Shown: positions 1-10,179, counted from the stretch's first letter. The stretch: DNA of 64,000 nt from Synaphobranchus kaupii (GCA_029718625.1 CM056380.1:18727923-18791922), one strand, 5' to 3'. Notes: generated by a model not told the origin, from the sequence alone. Program-made: numbers and translations.

Positions 1-206
1 ACTCTTGAGATCTTGACATGGAATAAAAATGCCAGAGGGTGGCATTGGAGGTTAATGGGTAAGGAACTGCATTTGGAACATAAAGGTTTCCAGCTCAATT
101 CAACATAATACTGTATTTGTGAACGATTACATGGCCCTTCCTCCAAGGAGACCCATTTGTTACAAGAGGTCAGAGTGAAACAAACTCAATCAAAAATAAT
201 CTGTCT

Positions 207-235
207 CCCAAACAAATACCCAGTATAATTTTGGG
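207..235. repeat. Spacer inverted repeat CCCAAA/TTTGGG
   Basis: Two perfect 6-bp arms enclose 17 bp. The arms are kept in almost all units (copy 8 and others have CCCAAAA, unit 6 has CCAAAA). It could form a weak hairpin in the spacer. No function is evident. Confidence 0.45.
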
Positions 236-381
236 CTACACTACTCCACTACTGGACACTACTAGAGAGATGACTATCTATCTATCTAGTGAGAAAGGGT
301 AAGCATAAAATTTTGCCTAGGCCTATAGGCAACTTGGTAATTAATTTTGTTTCCCCATGGTTTTCTTCCATCAAAAACTTA

Positions 382-418
382 TTCGCTGCGAAATCCACAC
401 CCATGTACGCGCACCCAA
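382..418 (+). promoter_or_regulatory. Conserved CpG block upstream of the tRNA
   Basis: It holds the inverted repeat TTCGC-T-GCGAA (382-392) and the CpG-containing core GTACGCGCACCC ending about 25 bp before the gene. The block recurs in every unit at the same distance from the tRNA. G-class units have GCGCTGCGAA in place of the first half, and some A-class units have GTACGAGCAC. I infer a possible extragenic promoter or binding site; no known factor site is recognised. It may instead simply be part of the homogenised unit. Confidence 0.4.
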
Positions 419-449
419 TGATGCAGCACTGAAACATCTCATGACCGCG

Positions 450-460
450 TGGCCTAATGG
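450..460 (+). promoter_or_regulatory. Pol III A box, copy 1 (pattern for the array)
   Basis: TGGCCTAATGG lies at tRNA positions 8-18 and fits the eukaryotic A box TRGCNNAGYNGG. The same bases occur in almost every copy. Exceptions are copies 27, 42, 60 and 70 (G10T) and copy 102 (G9T). TFIIIC binding here is known for the family, not shown by this sequence. Confidence 0.9.
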
Positions 461-493
461 ATAAGGCGTCTGACTTCGGATCAGAAGATTGAG

Positions 494-504
494 GGTTCGA
501 GTCC
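494..504 (+). promoter_or_regulatory. Pol III B box, copy 1 (pattern for the array)
   Basis: GGTTCGAGTCC lies at tRNA positions 52-62, a perfect B box. Array variants keep the core except in copies 3 and 4 (G57C), 32 (T55C), 52 (A58T) and 102 (G52A). G59A and G59T variants fall on the free position of the box and should be tolerated. Confidence 0.9.
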
Positions 505-562
505 CTTCGTGGTCGTCCTAATACGGTGTTTGTCGTTTCAAACCTGCAGCTGTAAGTTCCAG

Positions 563-568
563 TTTTTT
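563..568 (+). terminator. Pol III T6 terminator, copy 1
   Basis: This is the first T run of at least four after the tRNA; only T3 runs occur in between. The start of the run is 48 nt past the last tRNA base in almost every unit of the array. The predicted 3' trailer of about 50 nt is long for a tRNA precursor. Confidence 0.85.
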
Positions 569-1015
569 GCTAAACTCTTGAGAGCTTGACATGGAATTAA
601 AATGCCAGAGGGTGGCATTTGAGGTTAATGGGTAAGGAACTGCATTTGGAACATAAAGCTTTCCTGCTCAATTCAACATAATACTGTATTTGTGAACGAT
701 TACATGGCCCTTCCTCCAAGGAGACCCATTTGTTGCAAGAGGTCAGAGTGAAACAAACTCAATCAAAAATAATCTGTCTCCCAAACAAATACCCAGTATA
801 ATTTTGGGCTACACTACTCCACTACTGGACACTACTAGAGAGATGACTATCTATCTATCTAGTGAGAAAGGGTAAGCATACAATTTTGCCTAGGCCTATA
901 GGCAACTTGGTAATAAATTTTGTTTCCCCATGGTTTTCTTCCATCAAAAACTTATTCGCTGCGAAATCCACACCCACGTACGCGCACCCTATAATGCAGC
1001 ACTGAAACGTTTTGT

Positions 1016-1088
1016 GACCGCGTGGCCTAATGGATAAGGTGTCTGGCTTCGGGTCAGAAGATTGAGGGTTCGAGTCCCTTCGTGGTCA
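1016..1088 (+). tRNA. tRNA-Arg-TCG: tRNA-Arg(TCG), copy 2, diverged
   Basis: Discriminator A73. Differs from the array consensus by C25T (D stem pair becomes G-U), A31G (bottom anticodon-stem pair becomes G-U) and A38G in the anticodon loop. The anticodon is still TCG and both boxes are intact. T6 at 1136-1141. The trailer has CAACCTAATG and TTCAAACCTACAG variants seen nowhere else, as expected near an array edge. Confidence 0.85.
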
Positions 1089-1596
1089 ACCTAATGCAGT
1101 GTTTGTCAATTCAAACCTACAGCTGTGAGTTCCAGTTTTTTGCTAAATTATTGAGATCTTGACATGGAATTAAAATGCCAGAGGGTGGCATTGGAGGTTA
1201 ATGGGTAAGGAACTGCATTTGGAACATAAAGGTTTCCAGCTCAATTCAACATAATATTGTATTTGTGAGCGATTACATGGCCCTTCCTCCAAGGAGACCC
1301 ATTTGTTGCAAGAGGTCAGAGTGAAAATAACTCAATCAAAAAGAATCTGTCTCCCAAACAAATACCCAGTGTCATTTTGGGCTACACTACTCCACCACTG
1401 GACACTAGTAGAGAGATGACTATCTATCTATCTATCTATATAGTGAGAGAGGGTAAGTATAAAATTTTGCCTAGGCCTAAAGAAAACTTGGTATTTAATT
1501 TTGTTTGTCCATGATTTTCTTCCATTAAAAACGTATTCGCTGCGAAATCCACACCCACGTACGCGCACCCAATGATGCAGCACTGAAAAGTCTCGT

Positions 1597-1669
1597 GACT
1601 GCGTGGCCTAATGGATAAGGCGTCTGACTTCGGGTCAGAAGATTGAGGGTTCCACTCCCTTTGTGGTCG
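1597..1669 (+). tRNA. tRNA-Arg-TCG: tRNA-Arg(TCG)-like, copy 3, probably degenerate
   Basis: Five changes: C4T and C66T (both still G-U pairs), A38G, and G57C plus G59C in the T loop, which alter the B box to GGTTCCACTCC. Loss of G57, a purine needed for the T-loop fold, and the damaged B box suggest poor transcription or a dead copy. Anticodon TCG, G73. A T7 run follows at 1717-1723. Copies 3 and 4 are the only ones with T7. Confidence 0.7.
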
Positions 1670-2162
1670 TCCTAATGCGGTGTTTGTCATTTCAAACCTG
1701 CTGCTGTAAATTCCTGTTTTTTTCTAAACTCTTGAGATCTTGACATGGAATTAAAATGCCAGAGGGTGGCATTGGAGGATAATGGGTAAGGAACTGCATT
1801 TGGAACATAAAGCTTTCCAGCTCAATTCAACATAATACTGTATTTGTAAGCGATTACATGGCCCTTCCTCCAAGGAGACCCATTTGTTGCAAGAGGTCAG
1901 AGTGAAACAAACTCAATCAAAAATAATCTGTCTCCCAAACCAAATACCCAGTGTCATTTTGGGCTACACTACTAGACACTACTAGATAGATGGTTATCTA
2001 TCTATCTAGTGAGAAAGGGTAAGTATAAAATTTTGGCTAGGCCGAAATAAAACTTGGTATTTAATTTAATTTCCCCATGGTTTTCTTCCATCAAAAACTA
2101 ATTCGCTGCGAAAGCCACACCCACGTACGCGCACCCAATGATGCAGCACTGAAACATCTCGT

Positions 2163-2235
2163 GACCGCGTGGCCTAATGGATAAGGTGCCTGACTTAGGA
2201 TCAGAAGATTGGGGGTTCCAGTCCCTTTGTGTTCG
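2163..2235 (+). pseudogene. tRNA-Arg-like pseudogene with anticodon TAG, copy 4
   Basis: C35A turns the anticodon from TCG to TAG, which would pair with the Leu codon CTA. Other changes are C25T, T27C, A50G, G57C (B box broken), C66T and G70T (mismatch with C3). With seven substitutions, a mispaired acceptor and a damaged B box it is most likely a pseudogene rather than a working recoded tRNA. T7 at 2283-2289. It is also preceded by the only odd interval in the array, 566 bp, caused by loss of bases in the CTCCACTACTGG region and a small insertion (CAAACCAAAT). Confidence 0.8.
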
Positions 2236-2735
2236 TCCTAATGCGGTATTTGTCATTTCAAACCTGCAGCTGTAAGTTCCTGTTTTTTTCTAAACTCTTG
2301 AGATCTTGACATGGAATTAAAATGCCAGAGGGTGGCATTTGAGGTTAATGGGTAAGGAACTGCATTTGGAACATAAAGCTTTCCTGCTCAATTCAACATA
2401 ATACTGTATTTGTGAACGATTACATGGCCCTTCCTCCAAGGAGACCCATTTGTTGCAAGAGGTCAGAGTGAAACAAACTCAATCAAAAATAATCTGTCTC
2501 CCAAACAAATACCCAGTATAATTTTGGGCTTCACTACTCCACTACTGGACACTACTTGAGAGATGACTATCTATCTATCTAGTGAGAAAGGGTAAGCATA
2601 CAATTTTGCCTAGGCCTATAGGCAACTTGGTAATAAATTTTGTTTCCCCATGGTTTTCTTCCATCAAAAACTTATTCGCTGCGAAATCCACACCCACGTA
2701 CGCGCACCCTATAATGCAGCACTGAAACGTTTTGT

Positions 2736-2808
2736 GACCGCGTGGCCTAATGGATAAGGCGTCTGACTTCGGATCAGAATATTGAGGGTTCGAGTCCCTT
2801 CGTGGTCA
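2736..2808 (+). tRNA. tRNA-Arg-TCG: tRNA-Arg(TCG), copy 5
   Basis: A73. Single change G45T in the variable loop, shared with copy 6. Weaker T5 terminator at 2857-2861. Confidence 0.9.
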
Positions 2809-3316
2809 TCCTAATGCAGTGTTAGTCATTTCAAACCTGCAGCTGTGAGTTCCAGGTTTTTGCTAAACTCTTGAGATCTTGACATGGAATTAAAATGCCA
2901 GAGGGTGGCATTGGAGGTTAATGGGTAAGGAACTGCATTTGGAACATAAAGGTTTCCAGCTCAATTCAACATAATATTGTATTTTTGAGCGATTACATGG
3001 CCCTTCCTCCAAGGAGATCCATTTGTTGCAAGAGGTCAGAGTGAAAATAACTCAATCAAAAATGATCTGGCTCCAAAACAAATACCCAGTATAATTTTGG
3101 GCTACACTACTCCACCACTGGACACTACTAGAGAGATTACTATCTATCTATCTGTCTATATAGTGAGAGAGGGTAAGTATAAAATTTTGCCTGGGCCTAA
3201 AGAAAACTTGGTATTTAATTTTGTTTGCCCATGATTTTCTTCCATTAAAAACGTATGCGCTGCGAAATCCACACCCACGTACGCGCACCCAATGATGCAG
3301 CACTGAAACATCTCAT

Positions 3317-3389
3317 GACCGCGTGGCCTAATGGATAAGGCGTCTGACTTCGGATCAGAATATTGAGGGTTCGAGTTCCTTCGTGTTCG
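3317..3389 (+). tRNA. tRNA-Arg-TCG: tRNA-Arg(TCG), copy 6, diverged
   Basis: G73. G45T, C61T (G-U pair at the top of the T stem, also in the B box) and G70T, which mismatches C3 in the acceptor. Probably weakened. T6 at 3437-3442. Confidence 0.8.
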
Positions 3390-3897
3390 TCCTAATACGG
3401 TGTTTGTCGTTTCAAACCTGCAGCTGTAAGTTCCAGTTTTTTGCTAAACTCTTGAGATCTTGACATGGAATTAAAATGCCAGAGGGTGTCATTTGAGGTT
3501 AATGGGTAAGGAACTGCATTTGGAACATAAAGCTTTCCTGCTCAATTCAACATAATACTGTATTTGTGAACGATTACATGGCCCTTCCTCCAAGGAGACC
3601 CATTTGTTGCAAGAGGTCAGAGTGAAACAAACTCAATCAAAAATAATCTGTCTCCCAAACAAATACCCAGTATAATTTTGGGCTACACTACTCCACTACT
3701 GGACACTACTAGAGAGATGATTATCTATCTATCTAGCTATATAGTGAGAGAGGGTAAGTATAAAATTTAGCCTGGGCCTAAAGAAAACTTGGTATTTAAT
3801 TTTGTTTGCCCATGATTTTCTTCCATTAAAAACGTATGCGCTGCGAAATCCACACCCACGTACGCGTACCCAATGATGCAGCACTGAAACATCTCAT

Positions 3898-3970
3898 GAC
3901 CGCGTGGCCTAATGGATAAGGCGTTTGACTTCGGATCAGAAGATTGAGGGTTCGAGTCCCTTCGTCGTCG
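3898..3970 (+). tRNA. tRNA-Arg-TCG: tRNA-Arg(TCG), copy 7, diverged
   Basis: G73. C28T (U-G pair in the anticodon stem) and G69C, which puts C opposite C4 in the acceptor stem. T6 at 4018-4023. Confidence 0.82.
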
Positions 3971-4470
3971 TTCTAATACGGTGTTTGTCGTTTCAAACCT
4001 GCAGCTGTAAGTTCCAGTTTTTTGCTAAACTCTTGAGATCTTGACATGGAATTAAAATGCCAGAGGGTGGCATTTGAGGTTAATGGGTAAGGAACTGCAT
4101 TTGGAACATAAAGCTTTCCTGCTCAATTCAACATAATACTGTATTTGTGAACGATTACATGGCCCTTCCTCCAAGGAGACCCATTTGTTGCAAGAGGTCA
4201 GAGTGAAACAAACTCAATCAAAAATAATCTGTCTCCCAAAAAAATACCCAGTATAATTTTGGGCTACACTACTCCACTACTGGACACTACTAGAGAGATG
4301 ACTATCTATCTACCTAGTGAGAAAGGGTAAGCATACAATTTTGCCTAGGCCTATAGGCAACTTGGTAATACATTTTGTTTCCCCATGGTTTTCTTCCATC
4401 AAAAACTTATTCGCTGCGAAATCCACACCCACGTACGAGCACCCTATAATGCAGCACTGAAAAGTTTTGT

Positions 4471-4543
4471 GACCGCGTGGCCTAATGGATAAGGCGTCTG
4501 ACTTCGGATCAGAAGATTGAGGGTTCGAGTCCCTTCGTGGTCA
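4471..4543 (+). tRNA. tRNA-Arg-TCG: tRNA-Arg(TCG), copy 8
   Basis: Consensus body, A73. A-class spacer whose CTAT tract is interrupted (CTATCTATCTACC). T6 at 4591-4596. Confidence 0.94.
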
Positions 4544-4874
4544 TCCTAATGCAGTGTTAGTCATTTCAAACCTGCAGCTGTGAGTTACAGTTTTTTGCTA
4601 AACTCTTGAGATCTTGACATGGAATTAAAATGCCAGAGGGTGGCATTGGAGGTTAATGGGTAAGGAACTGCATTTGGAACATAAAGGTTTCCAGCTCAAT
4701 TCAACATAATATTGTATTTTTGAGCGATTACATGGCCCTTCCTCCAAGGAGATCCATTTGTTGCAAGAGGTCAGAGTGAAAATAACTCAATCAAAAATAA
4801 TCTGGCTCCCAAACAAATACCCAGTATAATTTTGGGCTACAGTACTCCACCACTGGACACTACTAGAGAGATGA

Positions 4875-4906
<32 letters not shown>

Positions 4907-5063
4907 ATAGTGAGAGAGGGTAAGTATAAAATTTTGCCTGGGCCTAAAGAAAACTTGGTATTTAATTTTGTTTGCCCATGATTTTCTTCCATTAAAAACG
5001 TATGTGCTGCGAAATCCACACCCATGTACGCGCACCCAATGATGCAGCACTGAAAGATCTCAT

Positions 5064-5136
5064 GACCGCGTGGCCTAATGGATAAGGCGTCTGACTTCGG
5101 ATCAGAAGATTGAGGGTTCGAGTCCCTTCGTGGTCG
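5064..5136 (+). tRNA. tRNA-Arg-TCG: tRNA-Arg(TCG), copy 9
   Basis: Consensus body, G73, preceded by the GAAAGATCTC flank variant. The trailer ends GAGTTACAG, an A-class ending on a G-class trailer, so an exchange lies in the trailer. T6 at 5184-5189. Confidence 0.94.
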
Positions 5137-5652
5137 TCCTAATACGGTGTTTGTTGTTTCAAACCTGCAGCTGTGAGTTACAGTTTTTTGATAAACTCTT
5201 GAGATCTTGACATGGAATTAAAATGCCAGAGGGTGGCATTGGAGGTTAATGGGTAAGGAACTGCATTTGGAACATAAAGGTTTCCAGCTCAATTCAACAT
5301 AATATTGTATTTTTGAGCGATTACATGGCCCTTCCTCCAAGGAGATCCATTTGTTGCAAGAGGTCAGAGTGAAAATAACTCAATCAAAAATAATCTGGCT
5401 CCCAAACAAATACCCAGTATAATTTTGGGCTACACTACTCCACCACTGGACACTACTAGAGAGATGACTATCTATCTATCTATCTATCTATCTATATAGT
5501 GAGAGAGGGTAAGTATAAAATTTTGCCTGGGCCTAAAGAAAACTTGGTATTTAATTTTGTTTGCCCATGATTTTCTTCCATTAAAAACGTATGCGCTGCG
5601 AAATCCACACCCATGTACGCGCACCCAATGATGCAGCACTGAAACATCTCAT

Positions 5653-5725
5653 GACCGCGTGGCCTAATGGATAAGGCGTTTGACTTCGGATCAGAAGATT
5701 GAGGGTTCGAATCCCTTCGTGGTCG
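5653..5725 (+). tRNA. tRNA-Arg-TCG: tRNA-Arg(TCG), copy 10
   Basis: G73 with C28T and G59A. This two-change type recurs through the array (copies 10, 15, 20, 23, 49, 69, 79, 83, 89, 94, 100, 105, 108) and has an intact fold. T6 at 5773-5778. Confidence 0.93.
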
Positions 5726-6233
5726 TCCTAATACGGTGTTTGTCGTTTCAAACCTGCAGCTGTAAGTTCCAGTTTTTTGCTAAACTCTTGAGAGCTTGAC
5801 ATGGAATTAAAATGCCAGAGGGTGGCATTTGAGGTTAATGGGTAAGGAACTGCATTTGGAACATAAAGCTTTCCTGCTCAATTCAACATAATACTGTATT
5901 TGTGAACGATTACATGGCCCTTCCTCCAAGGAGACCCATTTGTTGCAAGAGGTCAGAGTGAAACAAACTCAATCAAAAATAATCTGTCTCCCAAACAAAT
6001 ACCCAGTATAATTTTGGGCTACACTACTCCACTACTGGACACTACTAGAGAGATGACTATCTATCTATCTATCTATATAGAGAGAGAGGGTAAGTATAAA
6101 ATTTTGCCTGGGCCTAAAGAAAACTTGGTATTTAATTTTGTTTGCCCATGATTTTCTTCCATTAAAAACGTATGCGCTGCGAAATCCACACCCATGTACG
6201 CGCACCCAATGATGCAGCACTGAAAGATCTCAT

Positions 6234-6306
6234 GACCGCGTGGCCTAATGGATAAGGCGTCTGACTTCGGATCAGAAGATTGAGGGTTCGAGTCCCTTCG
6301 TGGTCG
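6234..6306 (+). tRNA. tRNA-Arg-TCG: tRNA-Arg(TCG), copy 11
   Basis: Consensus body, G73, GAAAGATCTC flank. The spacer has TATATAGAGAGAG in place of TATATAGTGAGAG, shared with copy 24. T6 at 6354-6359. Confidence 0.95.
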
Positions 6307-6818
6307 TCCTAATACGGTGTTTGTCGTTTCAAACCTGCAGCTGTAAGTTCCAGTTTTTTGCTAAACTCTTGAGAGCTTGACATGGAATTAAAATGCCAGA
6401 GGGTGGCATTTGAGGTTAATGGGTAAGGAACTGCATTTGGAACATAAAGCTTTCCTGCTCAATTCAACATAATACTGTATTTGTGAACGATTACATGGCC
6501 CTTCCTCCAAGGAGACCCATTTGTTGCAAGAGGTCAGAGTGAAACAAACTCAATCAAAAATAATCTGTCTCCCAAACAAATACCCAGTATAATTTTGGGC
6601 TACACTACTCCACTACTGGACACTACTAGAGAGATGACTATCTATCTATCTATCTATCTATATAGTGAGAGGGGGTAAGTATAAAATTTTGCCTGGGCCT
6701 AAAGAAAACTTGGTATTTAATTTTGTTTGCCCATGATTTTCTTCCATTAAAAACGTATGCGCTGCGAAATCCACACCCATGTACGCGCACCCAATGATGC
6801 AGCACTGAAACATCTCAT

Positions 6819-6891
6819 GACCGCGTGGCCTAATGGATAAGGCGTTTGACTTCGGATCAGAAGATTGAGGGTTCGAGTCCCTTCGTGGTCG
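6819..6891 (+). tRNA. tRNA-Arg-TCG: tRNA-Arg(TCG), copy 12
   Basis: G73 with C28T. The trailer carries GTACGTTCCAG and a T5 run at 6940-6944, both found again after copy 17. Confidence 0.93.
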
Positions 6892-7222
6892 TCCTAATAC
6901 GGTGTTTGTCGTTTCAAACCTGCAGCTGTACGTTCCAGATTTTTGCTAAACTCTTGAGATCTTGACATGGAATTAAAATGCCAGAGGGTGGCATTTGAGG
7001 TTAATGGGTAAGGAACTGCATTTGGAACATAAAGCTTTCCTGCTCGATTCAACATAATACTGTTTTTGTGAACGATTACATGGCCCTTCCTCCAAGGAGA
7101 TCCATTTGTTGCAAGAGGTCAGAGTGAAAATAACTCAATCAAAAATAATCTGGCTCCCAAACAAATACCCAGTATAATTTTGGGCTACACTACTCCACCA
7201 CTGGACACTACTAGAGAGATGA

Positions 7223-7258
<36 letters not shown>

Positions 7259-7415
7259 ATAGTGAGAGAGGGTAAGTATAAAATTTAGCCTGGGCCTAAA
7301 GAAAACTTGGTATTTAATTTTGTTTGCCCATGATTTTCTTCCATTAAAAACGTATGCGCTGCGAAATCCACACCCACGTACGCGTACCCAATGATGCAGC
7401 ACTGAAACATCTCAT

Positions 7416-7488
7416 GACCGCGTGGCCTAATGGATAAGGCGTTTGACATCGGATCAGAAGATTGAGGGTTCGAGTCCTTTCGTGGTCG
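7416..7488 (+). tRNA. tRNA-Arg-TCG: tRNA-Arg(TCG), copy 13, T33A
   Basis: G73. C28T, C63T and, notably, T33A: the loop reads CATCGGA. U33 is almost universal because it makes the U-turn of the anticodon loop, so decoding is probably impaired. Promoter boxes are intact, so it may still be transcribed. T6 at 7536-7541. Copy 18 is its duplicate. Confidence 0.88.
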
Positions 7489-7988
7489 TCTTAATACGGT
7501 GTTTGTCGTTTCAAACCTGCAGCTGTAAGTTCCAGTTTTTTGCTAAACTCTTGAGATCTTGACATGGAATTAAAATGCCAGAGGGTGGCATTTGAGGTTA
7601 ATGGGTAAGGAACTGCATTTGGAACATAAAGCTTTCCTGCTCAATTCAACATAATACTGTATTTGTGAACGATTACATGGCCCTTCCTCCAAGGAGACCC
7701 ATTTGTTGCAAGAGGTCAGAGTGAAACAAACTCAATCAAAAATAATCTGTCTCCCAAAAAAATACCCAGTATAATTTTGGGCTACACTACTCCACTACTG
7801 GACACTACTAGAGAGATGACTATCTATCTACCTAGTGAGAAAGGGTAGGCATACAATTTTGCCTAGGCCTATAGGCAACTTGGTAATAAATTTTGTTTCC
7901 CCATGGTTTTCTTCCATCAAAAACTTATTCGCTGCGAAATCCACACCCACGTACGAGCACCCTATAATGCAGCACTGAAACGTTTTGT

Positions 7989-8061
7989 GACCGCGTGGCC
8001 TAATGGATAAGGCGTCTGACTTCGGATCAGAAGATTGAGGGTTCGAGTCCCTTCGTGGTCA
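7989..8061 (+). tRNA. tRNA-Arg-TCG: tRNA-Arg(TCG), copy 14
   Basis: Consensus body, A73, GTACGAGCAC flank. T6 at 8109-8114. Trailer ATCCTAATACAG, shared with copy 19. Confidence 0.95.
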
Positions 8062-8577
8062 TCCTAATACAGTGTTAGTCATTTCAAACCTGCAGCTGTG
8101 AGTTACAGTTTTTTGCTAAACTCTTGAGATCTTGACATGGAATTAAAATGCCAGAGGGTGGCATTGGAGGTTAATGGGTAAGGAACTGCATTTGGAACAT
8201 AAAGGTTTCCAGCTCAATTCAACATAATATTGTATTTTTGAGCGATTACATGGCCCTTCCTCCAAGGAGATCCATTTGTTGCAAGAGGTCAGAGTGAAAA
8301 TAACTCAATCAAAAATAATCTGGCTCCCAAACAAATACCCAGTATAATTTTGGGCTACACTACTCCACCACTGGACACTACTAGAGAGATGACTATCTAT
8401 CTATCTATCTATCTATCTATATAGTGAGAGAGGGTAAGTATAAAATTTTGCCTGGGCCTAAAGAAAACTTGGTATTTAATTTTGTTTGCCCATGATTTTC
8501 TTCCATTAAAAACGTATGCGCTGCGAAATCCACACCCATGTACGCGCACCCAATGATGCAGCACTGAAACATCTCAT

Positions 8578-8650
8578 GACCGCGTGGCCTAATGGATAAG
8601 GCGTTTGACTTCGGATCAGAAGATAGAGGGTTCGAATCCCTTCGTGGTCG
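8578..8650 (+). tRNA. tRNA-Arg-TCG: tRNA-Arg(TCG), copy 15
   Basis: G73 with C28T, T48A and G59A. T48A changes the base that normally contacts position 15. T6 at 8698-8703. Confidence 0.91.
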
Positions 8651-9158
8651 TCCTAATACGGTGTTTGTCGTTTCAAACCTGCAGCTGTAAGTTCCAGTTT
8701 TTTGCTAAACTCTTGAGATCTTGACATGGAATTAAAATGCCAGAGGGTGGCATTGGAGGTTAATGGGTAAGGAACTGCATTTGGAACATAAAGGTTTCCA
8801 GCTCAATTCAACATAATATTGTATTTTTGAGCGATTACATGGCCCTTCCTCCAAGGAGATCCATTTGTTGCAAGAGGTCAGAGTGAAAATAACTCAATCA
8901 AAAATAATCTGGCTCCCAAACAAATACCCAGTATAATTTTGGGCTACACTACTCCACCACTGGACACTACTAGAGAGATTACTATCTATCTATCTGTCTA
9001 TATAGTGAGAGAGGGTAAGTATAAAATTTTGCCTGGGCCTAAAGAAAACTTGGTATTTAATTTTGTTTGCCCATGATTTTCTTCCATTAAAAACGTATGC
9101 GCTGCGAAATCCACACCCACGTACGCGCACCCAATGATGCAGCACTGAAACATCTCAT

Positions 9159-9231
9159 GACCGCGTGGCCTAATGGATAAGGCGTCTGACTTCGGATCAG
9201 AAGATTGAGGGTTCGAGTCCCTTCGTGGTCG
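9159..9231 (+). tRNA. tRNA-Arg-TCG: tRNA-Arg(TCG), copy 16
   Basis: Consensus body, G73. Its microsatellite is the TTACTATC...CTGTCTATATAG variant. T6 at 9279-9284. Confidence 0.95.
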
Positions 9232-9739
9232 TCCTAATACGGTATTTGTCGTTTCAAACCTGCAGCTGTAAGTTCCAGTTTTTTGCTAAACTCTTGAGAG
9301 CTTGACATGGAATTAAAATGCCAGAGGGTGGCATTTGAGGTTAATGGGTAAGGAACTGCATTTGGAACATAAAGCTTTCCTGCTCAATTCAACATAATAC
9401 TGTATTTGTGAACGATTACATGGCCCTTCCTCCAAGGAGACCCATTTGTTGCAAGAGGTCAGAGTGAAACAAACTCAATCAAAAATAATCTGTCTCCCAA
9501 ACAAATACCCAGTATAATTTTGGGCTACACTACTCCACTACTGGACACTACTAGAGAGATGACTATCTATCTATCTATCTATATAGTGAGAGGGGGTAAG
9601 TATAAAATTTTGCCTGGGCCTAAAGAAAACTTGGTATTTAATTTTGTTTGCCCATGATTTTCTTCCATTAAAAACGTATGCGCTGCGAAATCCACACCCA
9701 TGTACGCGCACCCAATGATGCAGCACTGAAACATCTCAT

Positions 9740-9812
9740 GACCGCGTGGCCTAATGGATAAGGCGTTTGACTTCGGATCAGAAGATTGAGGGTTCGAGTC
9801 CCTTCGTGGTCG
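9740..9812 (+). tRNA. tRNA-Arg-TCG: tRNA-Arg(TCG), copy 17
   Basis: G73 with C28T; duplicate of copy 12. T5 at 9861-9865. Confidence 0.93.
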
Positions 9813-10143
9813 TCCTAATACGGTGTTTGTCGTTTCAAACCTGCAGCTGTACGTTCCAGATTTTTGCTAAACTCTTGAGATCTTGACATGGAATTAAAAT
9901 GCCAGAGGGTGGCATTTGAGGTTAATGGGTAAGGAACTGCATTTGGAACATAAAGCTTTCCTGCTCGATTCAACATAATACTGTTTTTGTGAACGATTAC
10001 ATGGCCCTTCCTCCAAGGAGATCCATTTGTTGCAAGAGGTCAGAGTGAAAATAACTCAATCAAAAATAATCTGGCTCCCAAACAAATACCCAGTATAATT
10101 TTGGGCTACACTACTCCACCACTGGACACTACTAGAGAGATGA

Positions 10144-10179
<36 letters not shown>

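Larger units (their letters stand above)
1..442. repeat. Partial first unit: spacer upstream of copy 1
   Basis: The window opens about 30 bp after the T run of a preceding unit. The stretch carries the standard spacer: an inverted pair CCCAAA (207-212) and TTTGGG (230-235), a short CTAT tract near 273-290, the A-class block GCCTAGGCCTATAGGC near 316-331, and the CpG-rich block at 382-418. No gene is seen in it. This unit mixes an A-class spacer with a G73 tRNA, so it is a mosaic. Confidence 0.85.
443..515 (+). tRNA. tRNA-Arg-TCG: tRNA-Arg(TCG), copy 1
   Basis: A 73-nt nuclear tRNA that should read CGA codons and, by wobble, other CGN codons. It folds as a full cloverleaf: acceptor GACCGCG/CGTGGTC with one G-U pair, D stem GCCT/AGGC, anticodon stem TCTGA/TCAGA with loop CTTCGGA (anticodon T34 C35 G36), variable loop AGATT, T stem GAGGG/CCCTT with loop TTCGAGT, and discriminator G73. 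The A box is TGGCCTAATGG (450-460) and the B box GGTTCGAGTCC (494-504). There is no intron and no encoded CCA. The first run of four or more T is T6 at 563-568, after a 47-nt trailer. The body equals the consensus of the whole array, so this copy is probably functional. Confidence 0.96.

Noticed and set aside
166..180. AGGTCA motif (nuclear receptor half-site) in each spacer
   Set aside because: A single six-base match, repeated only because the unit is repeated; no paired half-site at a set spacing.
301..316. TATAAAA-like sequence about 130 bp upstream of G-class tRNAs
   Set aside because: Too far from the gene to act as a Pol III TATA element, which lies near -30, and the spacer is A/T-rich.
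1436..1690. 84-codon open reading frame on the minus strand
   Set aside because: It runs antisense across tRNA copy 3 and its spacer, is opened only by chance substitutions in this diverged unit, and is not open in the other 110 units. No domain is recognisable.
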